Below, in pieces: positions 12,485 to 24,054 of a DNA stretch of 64,000 bases. A program made the position numbers and the translations under genes. Location: NCBI GenBank assembly GCA_034440575.1, contig JAOTOL010000875.1:1-64000 (forward strand). The letters are read 5' to 3'. The notes beneath the pieces were generated by a model. That model was not told where the DNA came from. It was given only the letters and a program-made list of their open reading frames with translations, and made no database searches. This stretch comes from Imbricaverruca yamaguchii (lineage: Eukaryota > Arthropoda > Thecostraca > Neoverrucidae). The first letter of the stretch is position 1. The number at the start of each line of letters is the position of its first letter.

Positions 12485-13844
12485 TATGTCCTAAAATTAA
12501 TGTCATCATATAAAGAATGCCATAGTAATGATCAGTATGATGCTATTCTTCAGTGGCAACATGCATTGCCGAACTGAACAAAACAACAGGCACTGTCCAA
12601 CAACAGCAGGCGTTCTCTCCCCCCGCCCCAGTCCACTCAAAACCGAGTGGCTTGATCTACATGCAAATTCTTTTTACTGAAAAATTCCAAACAATTTATG
12701 TTCTTCAAAACATTCAAATATAAACCTAAGCTAACCCAGCCTATCATAAGCTGGCCTTAGCTGTTTTTTTTAAGAAAACAAAATCAATTAATACAAATTC
12801 CATTCAAATTTGTTGTAATTTACAACATAAGATTAACCAGGCCTGACTTAACCAAACTTAACCACTTTGTATGCTTCATGCCGATAAAATGTGTGTAAAA
12901 CTTGTTTTGCGGTTGCCTTAAATTCAATAATGCCAAAGCTAACTTCTTTATGGAAAGTTTCCAGAAACTTTTTGAAGAAAAAACTCCTCAGATGTTTAAT
13001 CAACGATAATTCTCACGAACCTGGAAGCCATGGTAGAGCAGCTGTGCCAAGAAAGAATCCGGCATCCCACGTCTTGAAAATGACGTCTTTTGCTCGTTCA
13101 TGGCGACAACGCGCTAATATTGAGGGAACTGGGCCCTGACTGGGTCCCGACCGCGGGCCTAGACTGGTCGGACGATCGGTATCGCCGTGAAATGCGACGC
13201 TGACATGAACTGCGCGATGGGCCCATGTTGTGCCCCGGCCGCGCTGTCCATTCAGTTAACGTTCCCAGGTTTTGCCGGTTGGGGACATGCTGGGCCCCTG
13301 TCGGTTTGCCCAGTCGCACATTGTGCCCAGTCGGGGCCCGGTTAAAATACTGGCTGGGTTGCAGGATTGTCCTGCAGGATCGCTTGTTTGTGCAGGAGTG
13401 CCTGTGGAATTCTGCAGGATGCTGTAGGATTGTGGGGATTTCTGAGGCTAATGCAGGACCTTTTTACTATGGATACTACCTGCGTGCTATTTTTTTCATT
13501 AGATTGTCATACTGTAAAAGCGGTATTGTGGCCACCGATCAAGTATCGCCTCACGATCGCTGCGCAAGAGTGTAACTTTGTGTACTGGGTGTTCCCGGAC
13601 CCCTGAAAGCGTCCTTCACTCACCACATATTTTACTTTTGACATAGAACTTTATGGAGCGGGCTCCTCAAACCGACATGAGTCCACCAATTACTCCAGTG
13701 CATCCCCCAGCACCACAAATCGTGCTGCGAAGTTACACCATGTGCATGCGATATCATTGAGATTTCTTTACATTTCAAGAGCTGATCCAGGAGTTATTGG
13801 AAACCGTCGGGGCCTGCTGAGGCGCCACTGACGGAAAAATTATA

Positions 13845-13846
<2 letters not shown>
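12485..13846. other. No gene seen
   Basis: AT-rich to 13000, then mixed composition. 13130-13440 holds GC-rich phrases repeating GGGCCC/CAGG words (for example TGCAGGATTGTCCTGCAGGA at 13360), without a clean period. No supportable gene or RNA. Confidence 0.4.

Positions 13847-13919
<73 letters not shown>
13847..13919. repeat. (TA)n microsatellite, ~70 bp
   Basis: An uninterrupted TA run of about 36 repeats. It forms the left edge of the degenerate GC/T-rich repeat block that follows. Confidence 0.95.
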
Positions 13920-13922
<3 letters not shown>

Positions 13923-14900
13923 AGCCGATGGCACCCTTCAGAGTTCAAATCCCCCGGTTAATTCTCTTTCGGACCTGTTCTTTTTTTTCGGTGCTCGGGT
14001 CGATTCCATATATGTAAAATCCCGGTGTGATACTTTGTGGGATTTCATGATTTTAAAACCCCAGCGGGATATTTTTGGCCTCGGTACAGTTCCTCCTGGT
14101 ACCGGGGCTTCCGGTGCGATTTTTTTCAGTGCCCTGACACGCTTCTTTTCCGGGCACGAATTTTTGTGTGTATGTGTGGGGGGTCTTTGACGCGATTTTT
14201 AAGCCCGCATTCATACTCCGAGTAAGAATATATTTTTAGGGGCCAACTGCTGCCTTTGGCACCCTGGCGCGACGTTTTGGCATCCAGCGTGATTTTGATT
14301 GGCTGCAACGTGCCTTTTTCAGGGTTCCCGGTGCGCTTTTTTGGCCCCGGCGTCATTTGTTAGGACACCAAGCGCGGGGCTGGCGGCTTCGACAAGTTTG
14401 TATGGGCCTAACACGTTTTGGTGGCTTCTGGCGGGATTGTTTGGGCACCACGGTGATTGATAATGTGAGGATTCGTTTTTAGCTTCCCTTCCTTAGTCTT
14501 TTTTTTTTTGGGGGGTGGACCCGGCGCCACGTGGCGAGCCCAGCGTGATATGCGTAGGCCCGGGCACGACTTTTGGGATCTCCTGGCTCAGCGTGAAATT
14601 CAGGGGCGCCGCTCCGATCTTCTGGGCCCCCATCGTAATTTTTAGGGACCCGGCAAGACTATCTTAGGCCCCAGCGTGATTTACTGGGGCCTGGACACGA
14701 AGTTTCGAGACTCCAGCGTTATTTTCAGAGGCCAGGTAAGGTTTCTTGATGGCCCCAGTATCAATTTCGGAGGCCCCAGCGACATTTTTGGGGATCCCAG
14801 CATGATTTTTTTTTTTAAACCCGGACCGTTCTTTTGGAGTCCAGCGTGATTTCTAGAGACACCGGCCCTTAAAGTTTTTTTTGGACTGAGCACGGCACAG
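13920..14900 (+). repeat. Degenerate ~25-30 bp minisatellite (GGCCCCAGCGTGATTTTT-like)
   Basis: The phrase CCAGCGTGATTTTT and decayed forms (CCGGTGCGATTTTT, CCCGGCGTCATTTG, CCAGCGACATTTTTGGGG) recur about every 25-35 bp over nearly 1 kb, interrupted by GGGGCC words. Period and sequence drift strongly, so it is an old array or the body of a repeat-rich transposon. Frames through it are non-coding. Confidence 0.65.
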
Positions 14901-16560
14901 GACATACTAAAGTATGGCTGTGAGAATTCGACAGTTAGATGGAATCGCTTATTGTTCGTGGTTTGACCCGAATATACACCCAGAGCAAAGGTACATTCGA
15001 CTGTATTTCCAATGATCGAGAAAAGGTAATCGTATATTCACGAAATGACCCTAAATCGGTAAGTTATTTATAATAATGCCACATTTTATATTTAATGTCC
15101 GAGCGCAGTCCGTTCCACTGCATGGGTGGTGCATATTGGTATGACCGGACCCATGATGCCATACCCGAGTGTTCCTGTGTCTTGTCCGAAAATAATACTA
15201 CCATGCGCCTTCGGCGCTTGCATCGCTGCATTAAGAAAAGCCGCTTTCGTTGCCTCCATTTGATGTTGGTTGCATGCGAATCTGCCAATTGGCTCGTCCG
15301 CTATGCTAGTTTTATAGTCCTCATTTCCATGTTACGATATTCAATGATACAATTCCTTCTCGCTGGAGTATGGGTGGCGACGCAGCGCGTGCATCATTTA
15401 CATTTTTAACCACCGAAGCCACGTCGTTGACGAACCGCACACAGTGGTGTTTACGTAAAGGGCCTTGGTGTTGTTAGTTATTGGAGTTTAAGGGCGCATC
15501 GACTGCCAGTGGTGTTCAGTGTTTGGGGTGGTGTGGTGGTATGTGCTGGCTTGACTTTGATGGGCTTATTGGCCTCGGTATATTTTATACCCTCCGCGGC
15601 TGCTGTTCCGGACGAAAATCAAGACGTGCAGGATCCAGTTGGTGGTGATAGTCAGCGTCCAGGTCCCGCTCGCCGCCACTGGCGCCGAATTATTGTGGAC
15701 ACGGACGTCGACATGAAATTTGTATTTCGCTTCAAGCTGTGTAAAAGCAGTGTTCCACGCAGCTAAGAGCGGATTGTAGGATAGCAGCTGCACCAGTAGC
15801 GCAATCGCAGTGGGGTTGAATCGTTCACATCCGAAATAACAGACATTGATCAATCAATTGTTGATGCCTGTGCGCTAATGCGCTATCGTTCAAGACACTG
15901 GTGAGCAGGCTGACCGATGTATTAGCACTTGGCAATCGTGACAACACTGTCGTGTCGACCAGTCCATAGGCTGTCGAGCTATTGCGATCGGAATCGGGTC
16001 CAAGCACTTTTCCGACTGAAATAAATCACGAGTGGATATTGAGAATGCAGTTCTCGGTAGCACGCGGTACAGACGCGCCGGACTTCGGGCAGACACGAAA
16101 GACGCGGTACAGACTGGGCGGACACACGACCCACGGAGACGCCGCACGCTCCACGGACGCCCGTTGTCCAAGAACCCTCGTGGTGCTGATGCGCAACACA
16201 TTGACCCGATCGCAACGACATTTGGACCAGCGGATAGCTAAAATTTGGTGTTTTAAAGTCATGTCACCAGCCCTCGATACCCATGACGTGAGCCGTGCTG
16301 GGCGCCAAAATATGCCGGTCTCGGTTGGTGTGGCGATTTATATTTTATTTTTAGGATGCTTCGACCAAAGCGCGATCATTTAGCATGTCATAAATTTTTA
16401 GACACACGCTAATCGGTTCAGGGTGTCAGGTGAAATTTGTGCGGGTGCCGCGCGCCCGGTACACACTTATCGCGAATACAATTTGACACAGCTGAATTGC
16501 TTTGGAGCTGTCGGCAGATAAACCATATGAGAGAAATAGTCTAGCACATCACATTGCCAT
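14901..16560. other. No recognised gene; contains one type-B dispersed repeat end
   Basis: Several open frames of 60-130 codons overlap on both strands at 15000-16380, but none shows a domain I recognise and none has codon-level support. At 15471-15515 the phrase TTAGTTATTGGAGTTTAAGGG plus GCGCATCGACTGC (split here) matches the type-B repeat seen at 33988, 34150 and 59795. Confidence 0.35.
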
Positions 16561-16570
16561 TAGTTGAATA

Positions 16571-17104
16571 TTAGTTGCCATTAGTTGAACGGGCACATCC
16601 GAGAATGACAGGCACAAACAGCTGGTCGTTCCTGAGGATGTTTAAGGTCGAGTTAATAGAGGCTATGAAGATGTCGTAAGCACCACCTGCCAACTCAGAG
16701 CCGACGGACGCGACCTGATTACAGATGACTATTGCTTTCCGACAGCGCTCGTGCTGGGTCATGGCTAGAGTTCGGCGTGGCGTCTCCAGTAGGTCAACCT
16801 GTGGCTGCGGCTCAGACTCCGAAATGATGAGTCGCTGAAAGTCGGTCCTCCACCTGCAGTTCATGAGGGCTTCATCAAATAGTGGCAGACCAAACTGGGA
16901 TCGGAACTTCAGTATATGTCGACATGGGAGCTGAAACTGTCTGAAAAACATGCACCGACAGTCGCTAGTACTGGGCGCAATCTGCAGGCCAGAAGTTGAA
17001 CATCGTGTCACACCTCCATTCTCGTGCAGTTCCACCCGCTCTATCTGCTATAGCTGGATTTTCACTACCCTGAAGGAGTGCCTGGTACTGACCAGCTACA
17101 CCCA
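16571..17104 (-). pseudogene. ZSWIM3-like C-terminal part: SWIM zinc finger and tail
   Basis: The frame reads IERVELHENGGVT, then the SWIM-type zinc finger CRC-x8-LPCRHI (C-x-C...C-x-H; around 16960-16900), then LPLFDEALMNCRW. The tail LAMTQHERCRKAIVICNQVA is typical of ZSWIM/MULE-derived proteins. It ends at a stop near 16571. A good acceptor (CTTCTCTTTCCACAG, about 17174-17188) precedes a short frame-shifted stretch RDRAFHVHQVRHKYP that joins to it. In this family SWIM fingers follow a Mutator-like transposase domain, which is missing here, so I treat it as a truncated copy rather than an active gene. Confidence 0.6.
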
Positions 17105-17279
17105 GTTCAGATAGCACAGGGTATTTGTGCCTCACTTGGTGCACATGGAACGCGCGGTCCCTTCTCTGTGGAAAGAGAAGCGCGGTGAGAGCCCTGGTAA
17201 ACTCCGGGAGAGACGAGTGCAACTTGCATACGTACACAATATTGTTGAGAGCCAATCACAAACAAAAATACTTACGATG

Positions 17280-17565
17280 TTATTCGCTGCTGCTCCTGTT
17301 CTCGTGACCGATGAACACCTCCATGTGAGCATATGAAGGTGACCTTATGATATTTGATATATCTGATCACTTCTTCCCTGTTTTGAAGTTGATTGATATG
17401 CTTGGCCAGACCAGAGTGACTGTGGTTACTTAGGTGAGTTGATAATTTTGATGCTATGCTCTTGCAAAAAACAGTGTTACTTTCAAAGCCCCACTGCATA
17501 ACTGCCTGCTCCAGATCATCAAAGGATGCGTACACATCTCCAGGGGCCAATGCAGGCATCTCCAC
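17280..17565 (-). pseudogene. ZSWIM3-like N-terminal part
   Basis: The frame encodes DVYASFDDLEQAVMQWG and RYIKYHKVTFICSHGGVHRSR, the pattern of the N-terminal DNA-binding region of ZSWIM3/FAR1-like MULE-derived proteins. It ends ACATC|GTAAGT, a canonical donor, at about 17280. The downstream SWIM part lies only about 175 bp away, although the family normally has some 300 residues of transposase between them. The pair therefore looks like an internally deleted copy with exon-like edges. The alternative, a short domesticated gene, cannot be excluded. Confidence 0.55.
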
Positions 17566-18518
17566 TTCAATAAAGGCAAAATGGGGAGATGAAGATGAAG
17601 ATCAGGATATACCAATCTGGAAAAAAGCATATCAAAAAGCTTACAGCTTCCAACGATGAAGCAGACTCAGTTGCATGCACTAGTTACTTGAGACACAAGA
17701 GGCATTTATCATGATCACCTGTCAGGAAGCAGCACATCAATTTGGCATATCGCTTTCTCAATATCATATGGGATATGGGCAAAGTGGTTTAAGATGAAGA
17801 AGGTAAGCACCTGGAAACCCACCCTAATGTTTCACCTCATTCCACTTTCCAGCTTCCTTTCCTGCTTTTTAAGGTGGGTGTCAGACACATGCTAGGTAAA
17901 TTATAGCATTGTATGCAACAAACATTCTGAACATTTAAACAGACGTTTGAACGACAAAGAGGCGAGCCAGTCCAGACAATCCCATTAAGGTATGAAAATG
18001 CTTGCAGTATTAACTCATGAAATACTGTTTATATTGTAGCAGATTTCCTCTGCATCGTGCATATGGCATCATAAATTGCATTGACCACCGTCGACTTAAA
18101 AGTAATAAGCTGCAAAGGAAATTAATGGACATTGTCTTCACATAAAAAACATTACATTCAAGAAAAAATTAGAGAAAAAAAAATCAAATTTTGCCGTGAT
18201 CTCCAAATGTACTGCCTTTCCAACCTTCCAAACAGCTGTTCAAATGTGAAATGGATTACTTTCAACGACAGTCATAATAAAGACGAAAACTGACTAATTG
18301 CTGCAAAGAAAATGGCCACACAAAATGACCACCAGATGCACTGGAATGCATAATTAAACATTTTGGGGCTTTAGAGTCATCGAACATGTTGATCATATAG
18401 TAATCAAACGCTTGACATCTACCCATAATTAGATATTTCTCGACATCTCCAAATGCAGATATGTACACCACGCCATTATTTGTATGCTTGACAATGGCCG
18501 GTAGTGTAGGAACAATAC
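17566..18518. other. No gene seen
   Basis: AT-rich spacer between the ZSWIM3-like relic and the fold-back element. No motif, RNA or repeat supported. Confidence 0.4.
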
Positions 18519-19749
18519 GGAAGGGTCTAAAAAACAGACACCATCTCACATGTACGGTTTGACCGACACCATCTCGCATACATGACCGATCTCGGCAACC
18601 GCTGGCTCGATCTTCATGAAACCTTCATCAAATGATCGCCCGCGTCAGCGGCGTGCGATTTGGAATTTAGTGACCTTGGGTCAGTTTAAAGGTCACCAAA
18701 TCGCAGACAAACAATTATGGCTCACATAGTCGATATCGACAACCGCTGGTTCGATCCTAATTAAACCTTCACCAAACGATCAGCCGAGTGCCAGAGGCGT
18801 GTGGTTTGCACCTTCGTGACCTTTGGTCCGTCAAAGGTCACCACATTGTTGGCTTACAGGCATGATCGACGTCTGCAACCGCTGAATCGATCTTAATGGA
18901 ACCTTCACCAAACAACCAGCCGTGTGTCAGAGGCATGCGGTTTGGATTTTCGTGACCAGAGGCATGCGGCTTGACCAGAGGCGCGCAACCGCACGCCTCT
19001 GGCACACAGCCAATCGTTTGGTGAAGGCTTCATTGAGATCGAGCCAGCGGTTCCCGAGATCGACCATGTCTGCGAGGAAATATTTTTGGTTCTTCGGAAA
19101 TGTGGTTGCCGGACCTTTGCCATGACCCAAGGCAACGAAAGTGCGAACCGCGCGCCTTTGGCACACGGCCGATCGTTTGGTGAAGGTTTCATTAAGATCG
19201 ATCGAACGGTTACCGAGATCGACCATGTCTGAGGAAATAATTTGGTTTTCCTGTGATTTAGTGAGCTTTACCTGACCCAAGGTCACGAAAATTCGCCTCT
19301 GGAACACGGCCGTTCATATGGTGAAGGTTTCATTAAGACCGAGTCAACGGTTGCCGATATCGGCCATGTCTGTAAGTAAATAATTTTTTTTCGGCTATTT
19401 GGTGACCCTTGACCTGACCCAAGGTTGGTTGGTCATTGGTTTTACGACACATCGACCGTTGAGTCATGTAGCGTCGCCAATCTCACACCGATCGGTCGCA
19501 TGCGAAGAGTAGCAACAGGTGAGACTCGAACCCACAACCTTTTGATTGTGAGGCGAGCAACCTACCCCCAGACCACTCGTTCTACCTAACCCAAGGTCAC
19601 CAAAGTCCAAACTGCACGCCTCTGGCACACGGGCGATCGTTTGGTGTAGGTTCCATGAATATCCAGCCAACGGTTGTCGAGAGCAGCCATGTCTGCGAGA
19701 TGGTTTCGGCCAAACCGTGTATGTGAGACGGTGTTTTTTAGACCCTTCC
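18519..19749. mobile_element. Fold-back DNA element with long inverted arms of ~140-bp subrepeats
   Basis: The ends are inverted copies. GGAAGGGTCTAAAAAACA at 18519 returns as its reverse complement ending at 19749, followed inwards by matching CATACACGGTTTG-type sequence. The left arm (18560-18970) holds three ~140-bp subunits with AACCTTCACCAAACGATC. The right arm (18990-19420, resuming at 19597-19700) holds the same subunits inverted (GATCGTTTGGTGAAGG). The turn is near 18975-18995. No transposase is encoded. Long TIRs built of internal repeats fit the fold-back class. A SINE sits inside the right arm (19425-19583). No convincing target duplication of the whole element was found. Confidence 0.8.
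19425..19583 (-). mobile_element. tRNA-derived SINE, copy 2 (inside fold-back element)
   Basis: Minus-strand tRNA-like head (ACGAGTGGTCTGGGGGTAGG as A-box region, B box GGTTCGAGTC), then body GGCGACGCTACATGACTC and tail GTCGTAAAACCAATGACC. It is flanked by ACCTGACCCAAGG (19412-19424) and ACCTAACCCAAGG (19584-19596), a 13-bp target duplication with one mismatch. The head is a different tRNA type from copies at 6301 and 29079. Confidence 0.85.
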
Positions 19750-20185
19750 ACACACCTGAGAACCTAGCCTTAGATTTCACTTCACAGCTTTATTCAATCA
19801 CAATCGCTATCAATGAAATCAACATTTGGGAAGAAAACGGTTCAGACTCACCCAATGTTTCGCCGCCTTTCCAACACTCCAACGGCTTCGATGGACCGAT
19901 GTCAGTTGCGACTAACGACCACAAAACGATCCATTGTTTCACCTTTCCAACACTCGGTTTCAACAGATTCAAAGGACTAATGTCAACCACGACTGCATCG
20001 AGCAGCGACCGCAACCCGCGGCTTCAACGGATCAAATGGGCTGATGCGGACCGCGACTGTCCCGGCCGCACTGCTAGTCAGCTGACTGCGGTCAAGGTCG
20101 TGACATCACACCATCCAGACGGCGTATAACCTCTGAAGGTACACGCAGTGCGGACGGTGTATACCCACACACCGTAATAAATATG

Positions 20186-20425
20186 CTTTACAAATGGACG
20201 GGAATCTAATCGTGGGAAAAGCGCCATAATAGTGCTAAAAGGAAAGCACGTTATTTAGCATATTTGTCAGTATAGTCCAAAACTAGAATATAATTCAGCA
20301 GTATTCTGGAATAATAAAAAAAGGTTTCTGGTATATTACGTCACGTGGAGTAGGTTTTGTCTAGTTTAAACCAACTATTCTACAACTGCCGACTTTGGAG
20401 CACCTGTTGTCTCTAGTTATCTTGA
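20186..20425 (+). repeat. Dispersed ~240-bp repeat, copy 2
   Basis: Second copy of the repeat at 8262-8505, in the same orientation and with the same edges (ATATGCTTTAC to AGTTATCTTG). No zinc-finger relic follows this copy; the sequence diverges immediately after CTTG. Confidence 0.75.
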
Positions 20426-21223
20426 TATGGCCCAGGCCCCTGTCATCCCCATGCCTTCCTGCGTGTCGGCTCGCATGTTACAAAGGATATCATCTGGGGT
20501 TCCACTTTTGGGCCGTTTTAATGGTTGCATGCATTTCAAAATGGAAATATTTTCAATTCAACTAACTTTCTAAATCATATAATATCACGTCTGTGCTTTT
20601 GGAATCGTGTTGAGCTGTTATTTTATCATCCTCAGTTAGGCTGCGAATTAGGCGACGACCATCACGAATGCAGCATTTTAGGGTTAACACATTTTCTCAA
20701 ATTCTTAGATGGCGCAGTTGAGTCATAAATAGCACAGCTGTTTACATTGCTTCCTCGTAGGTTGTTTTATGCTTGGTTTTATGTCTGTCATGTATGCTTG
20801 TGTTTTCTGTCGTGTTCGATGCACGTGCGTTTTAGTTGTAGTTTTATTATACAGTGTTCTGTTGTAGTGTATCTTTATCATCTGGAAGAAAGATATGGAA
20901 AGAAGAGATTGTCAACCAACATGCTTATGTTTCCAAGAGATTGAAATGCATATAATACCTGGTTGACTGTGAAAAGGAGCTGATGGAGTTCAACCAACCA
21001 GCCCATCCATTTGTTCCAACCACTTTACCTCTGATGATTATGATCCTGGCCACGGATGCAGCTGAAAATAATGTGAGTGTCAACACCTGCCTTTTCTGGT
21101 ATCATTCCATGAATTAGCCTGCCTATCAGATCTGTATGCTATGGAGTGTTGCATCATGCTTGTCTGGTATACTTGCTGCATTTTGGAGCATCTTAGACAT
21201 CAAGACACAAAGGATCAAGTGTA
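20426..21223. other. No gene seen; weak exon-like stretch at ~20955-21072
   Basis: A plus-strand frame reads LVDCEKELMEFNQPAHPF and ends AATAAT|GTGAGT, a good donor. It matches no family I recognise and its upstream boundary is unclear. The rest is spacer. Confidence 0.25.
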
Positions 21224-21720
21224 ACTATGAGCCACAGGGGCCCTTTTTGGATGCACTCTGAACACTCAGCCAGTTGCCCACCAAATCCGTCGATCAGCCC
21301 TCCCTGGAATACTGAAAAGCAAACCCTCTATTCTTGTAATAATTGCCTATGATGTTTTTAAAGATGTTCAATGTGCTGCTACTGACAATGGTTTTTGGCA
21401 TCTGGTTCCCGTGTTCTATTACCCTGTTGGTGAAGAAAGACTGTCTTAGCCTCGTCTTGCTGTAGTTAACTTTAATTTTGAGATGATGACCTTTAAGTGC
21501 ATCATTTCTGTTAGATTCAAATATTTACCTAATATATCCATCCTCCTGACCATGAACAAATTTAAAGACCTCAATGAGTGCTCCTCTCACTTTTCTATAT
21601 CTAAGTGAAAACATGTTCAATTTCTTCAATCTTTCCTCATATGCCAGGTTGCATATGTCATTAACAATTTTTGTAGCCATATTTTGTACTCTCTAATAGC
21701 GAACAATCTCTTTCATAAGA
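21224..21720 (-). mobile_element. Older CR1 copy, 3' part (resumes after a nested CR1)
   Basis: On the minus strand it starts at the RT C-terminal phrase YERDCSLLEST and runs through decayed NMFSLRYRK-type sequence to the CR1 3' end (GAGCCACAGGGGCCC on plus at 21226). Its continuation upstream is 23206-23465, which stops at PSYIMK. A younger CR1 (21721-23205) separates the two halves. Stops and small indels make it a dead copy. Confidence 0.7.
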
Positions 21721-23205
21721 CATAAAGACATAAAGACATAAAAGATTAGTGCAACTCCGAGCCACAAGGGCCCTTCTTGGTTGCACTCTGTACACTGAAC
21801 CAGTTGCCCACCAAATCTGCCAATCAGCCCTCCCTGTAATACTGAAAAGCAAGCCCTCTATTCTTATAATGATTGTCTATGCTGTTTTTAAAGATGTTCA
21901 ATGTGCTGCTACTGACGATGTTTTCTGGCAGCTGGTTCCAGTGTTCCACTACCCTGTTGGTGAAGAAAGTTTGCCTTAACCTTGTTCTGCTGTGGTTAAT
22001 TTTAATTTTGAATTTATGACCTCTAATTGCATCATTTCTGTTAAATTCAAACATTTCCCCAAGGTATCCCCTCTCCAGACCATTGACAAATTTAAAGATC
22101 TCGATGAGATCTCCTCTCAGCCTTCTATATCTAAGTGAAAACATATTCAATTTCTTCAATCTTTCCTCATATGCCAGGTTGCTTATGCCATTAACCATTT
22201 TTGTAGCCCTCTTTTGTACTCTCTCTAAAAGCCAACAATCTTTTTCATAGCTAGGAGACCAAGCTTGGATGCAGTATTCCAAATGTGGCCTGACGTATGC
22301 ACAGTAAAGCTTCCTGATCACTTCCTCACTTCTGTATGATACATTCCTATTTATTGCCCCGAGCATTCTCAGTGCCTTCTTCCTGGCTTCCTTGGTCTGT
22401 TCTGATGCCCCCAATTTTGTGTTTAGAATAACACCTAAATCCTTCTCCTGTTGAGTCACTGATAGCACTTGGCCACCCATCATGTATGGAGCCTTCATAT
22501 GCTGCTTACCTACATGCATGATTTTGCACTTATAAAAGTTAAATTTCATTTGCCATTCTTCGGACCACTTCACAAGTTCGTCTAAGTCTTTTTGCAGTGA
22601 GATATGCTCATCCTGACCTGTTATTGCCCTAAAGACCTTCAAATCATCTGCAAATTTCAAAACTTTACTGCTTAGGCCACTTTCAATGTTATTTACAAAT
22701 ATAATGAACAGTAATGGCCCTAGTACTGACCCCTGGGGGACTCCACTAAGAACATTTTGCCATGATGACTTTGTACCATTTAGCATCACTCTTTGCTGTC
22801 TATCTGAAAGCCACAACTCTATCCATTTTAAGATGCTACCTGCAATACCATGGGACTGAAGCTGTATCATTAACCGTTTATGGGGTACCTTGTCAAAGGC
22901 CTTACTAAAGTCAAGATATGCTACATCAACCTGATTTCCCTGATCAAATTGTTCTGTGGCGAAGTTCAAAAAGTCCAAGAGGTTTGTGAGACACGATCGT
23001 CCTTTTCTAAATCCATGTTGAGTATCTTGAATCAATCTGCTACCTTCCAGATAACTAACTATTCTATCCTTGATAATTGATTCGAGTACCTTGCAGACTA
23101 GGGATGTGAGACTTATTGGCCTATAGTTTTCAACTTTCCCTCTTTCTCCTTTCTTGAAAATAGGAACTACATTTGCCCTTTTCCAGTCTGTTGGAATTTC
23201 ATTAT
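21721..23205 (-). mobile_element. Younger, 5'-truncated CR1 copy nested in an older one
   Basis: It starts at the RT codons for EIPTDWKRANVV and ends in a tail of the 8-bp unit TTTATGTC repeated about three times (21716-21746 on plus), a CR1 hallmark. It lies exactly between two parts of an older copy. The junction bases read ATGAAA on both sides, compatible with a very short target duplication. Its RT frame is open over its whole length, so it is a recent insertion by the standard of this window. Confidence 0.75.
21824..23205 (-). CDS. CR1 reverse transcriptase (open, N-terminally truncated)
   Basis: About 460 codons without a stop encode most of a CR1/L2-clade RT. The fingers/palm block is VVPIFKKGERGKVENYRPIS, followed by YLDFSKAFDKVPH (first catalytic Asp), SGVPQGSVLGPLLF, KFADDLKVF (catalytic FADD), then HVGKQ and LGVILN. 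The C-terminal region is LRMLGAINRNVSYRSEEVI, LEYCIQAWSPSY and GDLIEIFKFVNGLE. The endonuclease and the start of RT are missing, so no autonomous element is encoded. Other frame starts at 23227 run into the older CR1 copy and are artefacts of the nesting. Confidence 0.88.
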
Positions 23206-23465
23206 GTAGGAGCCAAAGCTTGGACACAGTATTCCAAATGTGGCATGATATACACAGTAAAGCTTCCTGATGACTTCCTCACTTATGTATGATACATTCC
23301 TATATATTGTCCCAAGCATTCTCAGTGACTTCTTCCTGGATTCTTTCGTCTGTTCTGATGCCCCAAATCTTGTGTTCAGAATAACACCAAAGTCCTTCTG
23401 CTGAGTCACCGGTAGAACTTGGCCACCGCCATCAAATATGGAGCCTCCATATGCTGCTTACCTTA
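23206..23465 (-). mobile_element. Older CR1 copy, upstream part
   Basis: Minus-strand CR1 RT from about HVGK to PSYIMK (QQKDFGVILNTRFGASEQTK, LRMLGTIYRNVSYISEEVI), broken by stops and a missing base. It is the upstream half of the copy whose 3' half lies at 21224-21720. Its 5' end near 23465 is a truncation. Confidence 0.7.
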
Positions 23466-23564
23466 TCTTCATATCTTATCTTTTTATAGCTAAATAAAGA
23501 ACCAGTTCAATTAGTTTGATGCCACTTCTATTCACATTAATTTTAACACGACCATCATCAGCAA

Positions 23565-23775
23565 ACTGGAAAATGATCAGGACGGCCTTGCCGTCGTTGC
23601 CGGCTTCGTCGCCTACAAAACTAGGCGTCAATACATCGCTTGGCTGTCCGACGTCTCAAGCACCGGAGGCGCTCCTGGCCGTTGTGTCCAACTCTTGGTT
23701 AATCACCATCGGTCGCGGCGGGCGCTGCATGCCACATACATGGTAGAGGGCGATGCCAAACCAGTTCAATTCTGA
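23565..23775 (+). pseudogene. Possible P-element/THAP-type transposase C-terminal relic
   Basis: The frame reads ENDQDGLAVVAGFVAYKTRR and runs to a stop near 23777. The DGL..VAG(F/Y)VA.K pattern resembles the C-terminal helix region of P-element/THAP9-like and related transposases. There is no flanking coding support and no start, so it is a short relic at best. Confidence 0.3.
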
Positions 23776-24054
23776 TGTGTGCTTCATCATGGACTCAACC
23801 TGCACAGGCGACACCAGCTTCGTGGGACGCGGGGTGGGCGTCATTAGTAGCCGGCAGCCGAAGCTAGGAGTGTGGCTAGTTGTGTGAGACGGAGGCTGAC
23901 TCGAGTTAGGCTGCATGTGCGCATCGGCTGGTTGCGCAAGAACTCTGCTCGGCAGAGCGCAGGGGCGGCATCTAGGCAGGTCCGCCATCATGTCACCAGG
24001 CAGCGATAGGATGTCCACCCCCACACTGCCGGCCATGTGTCACCGTCTCTGCTG

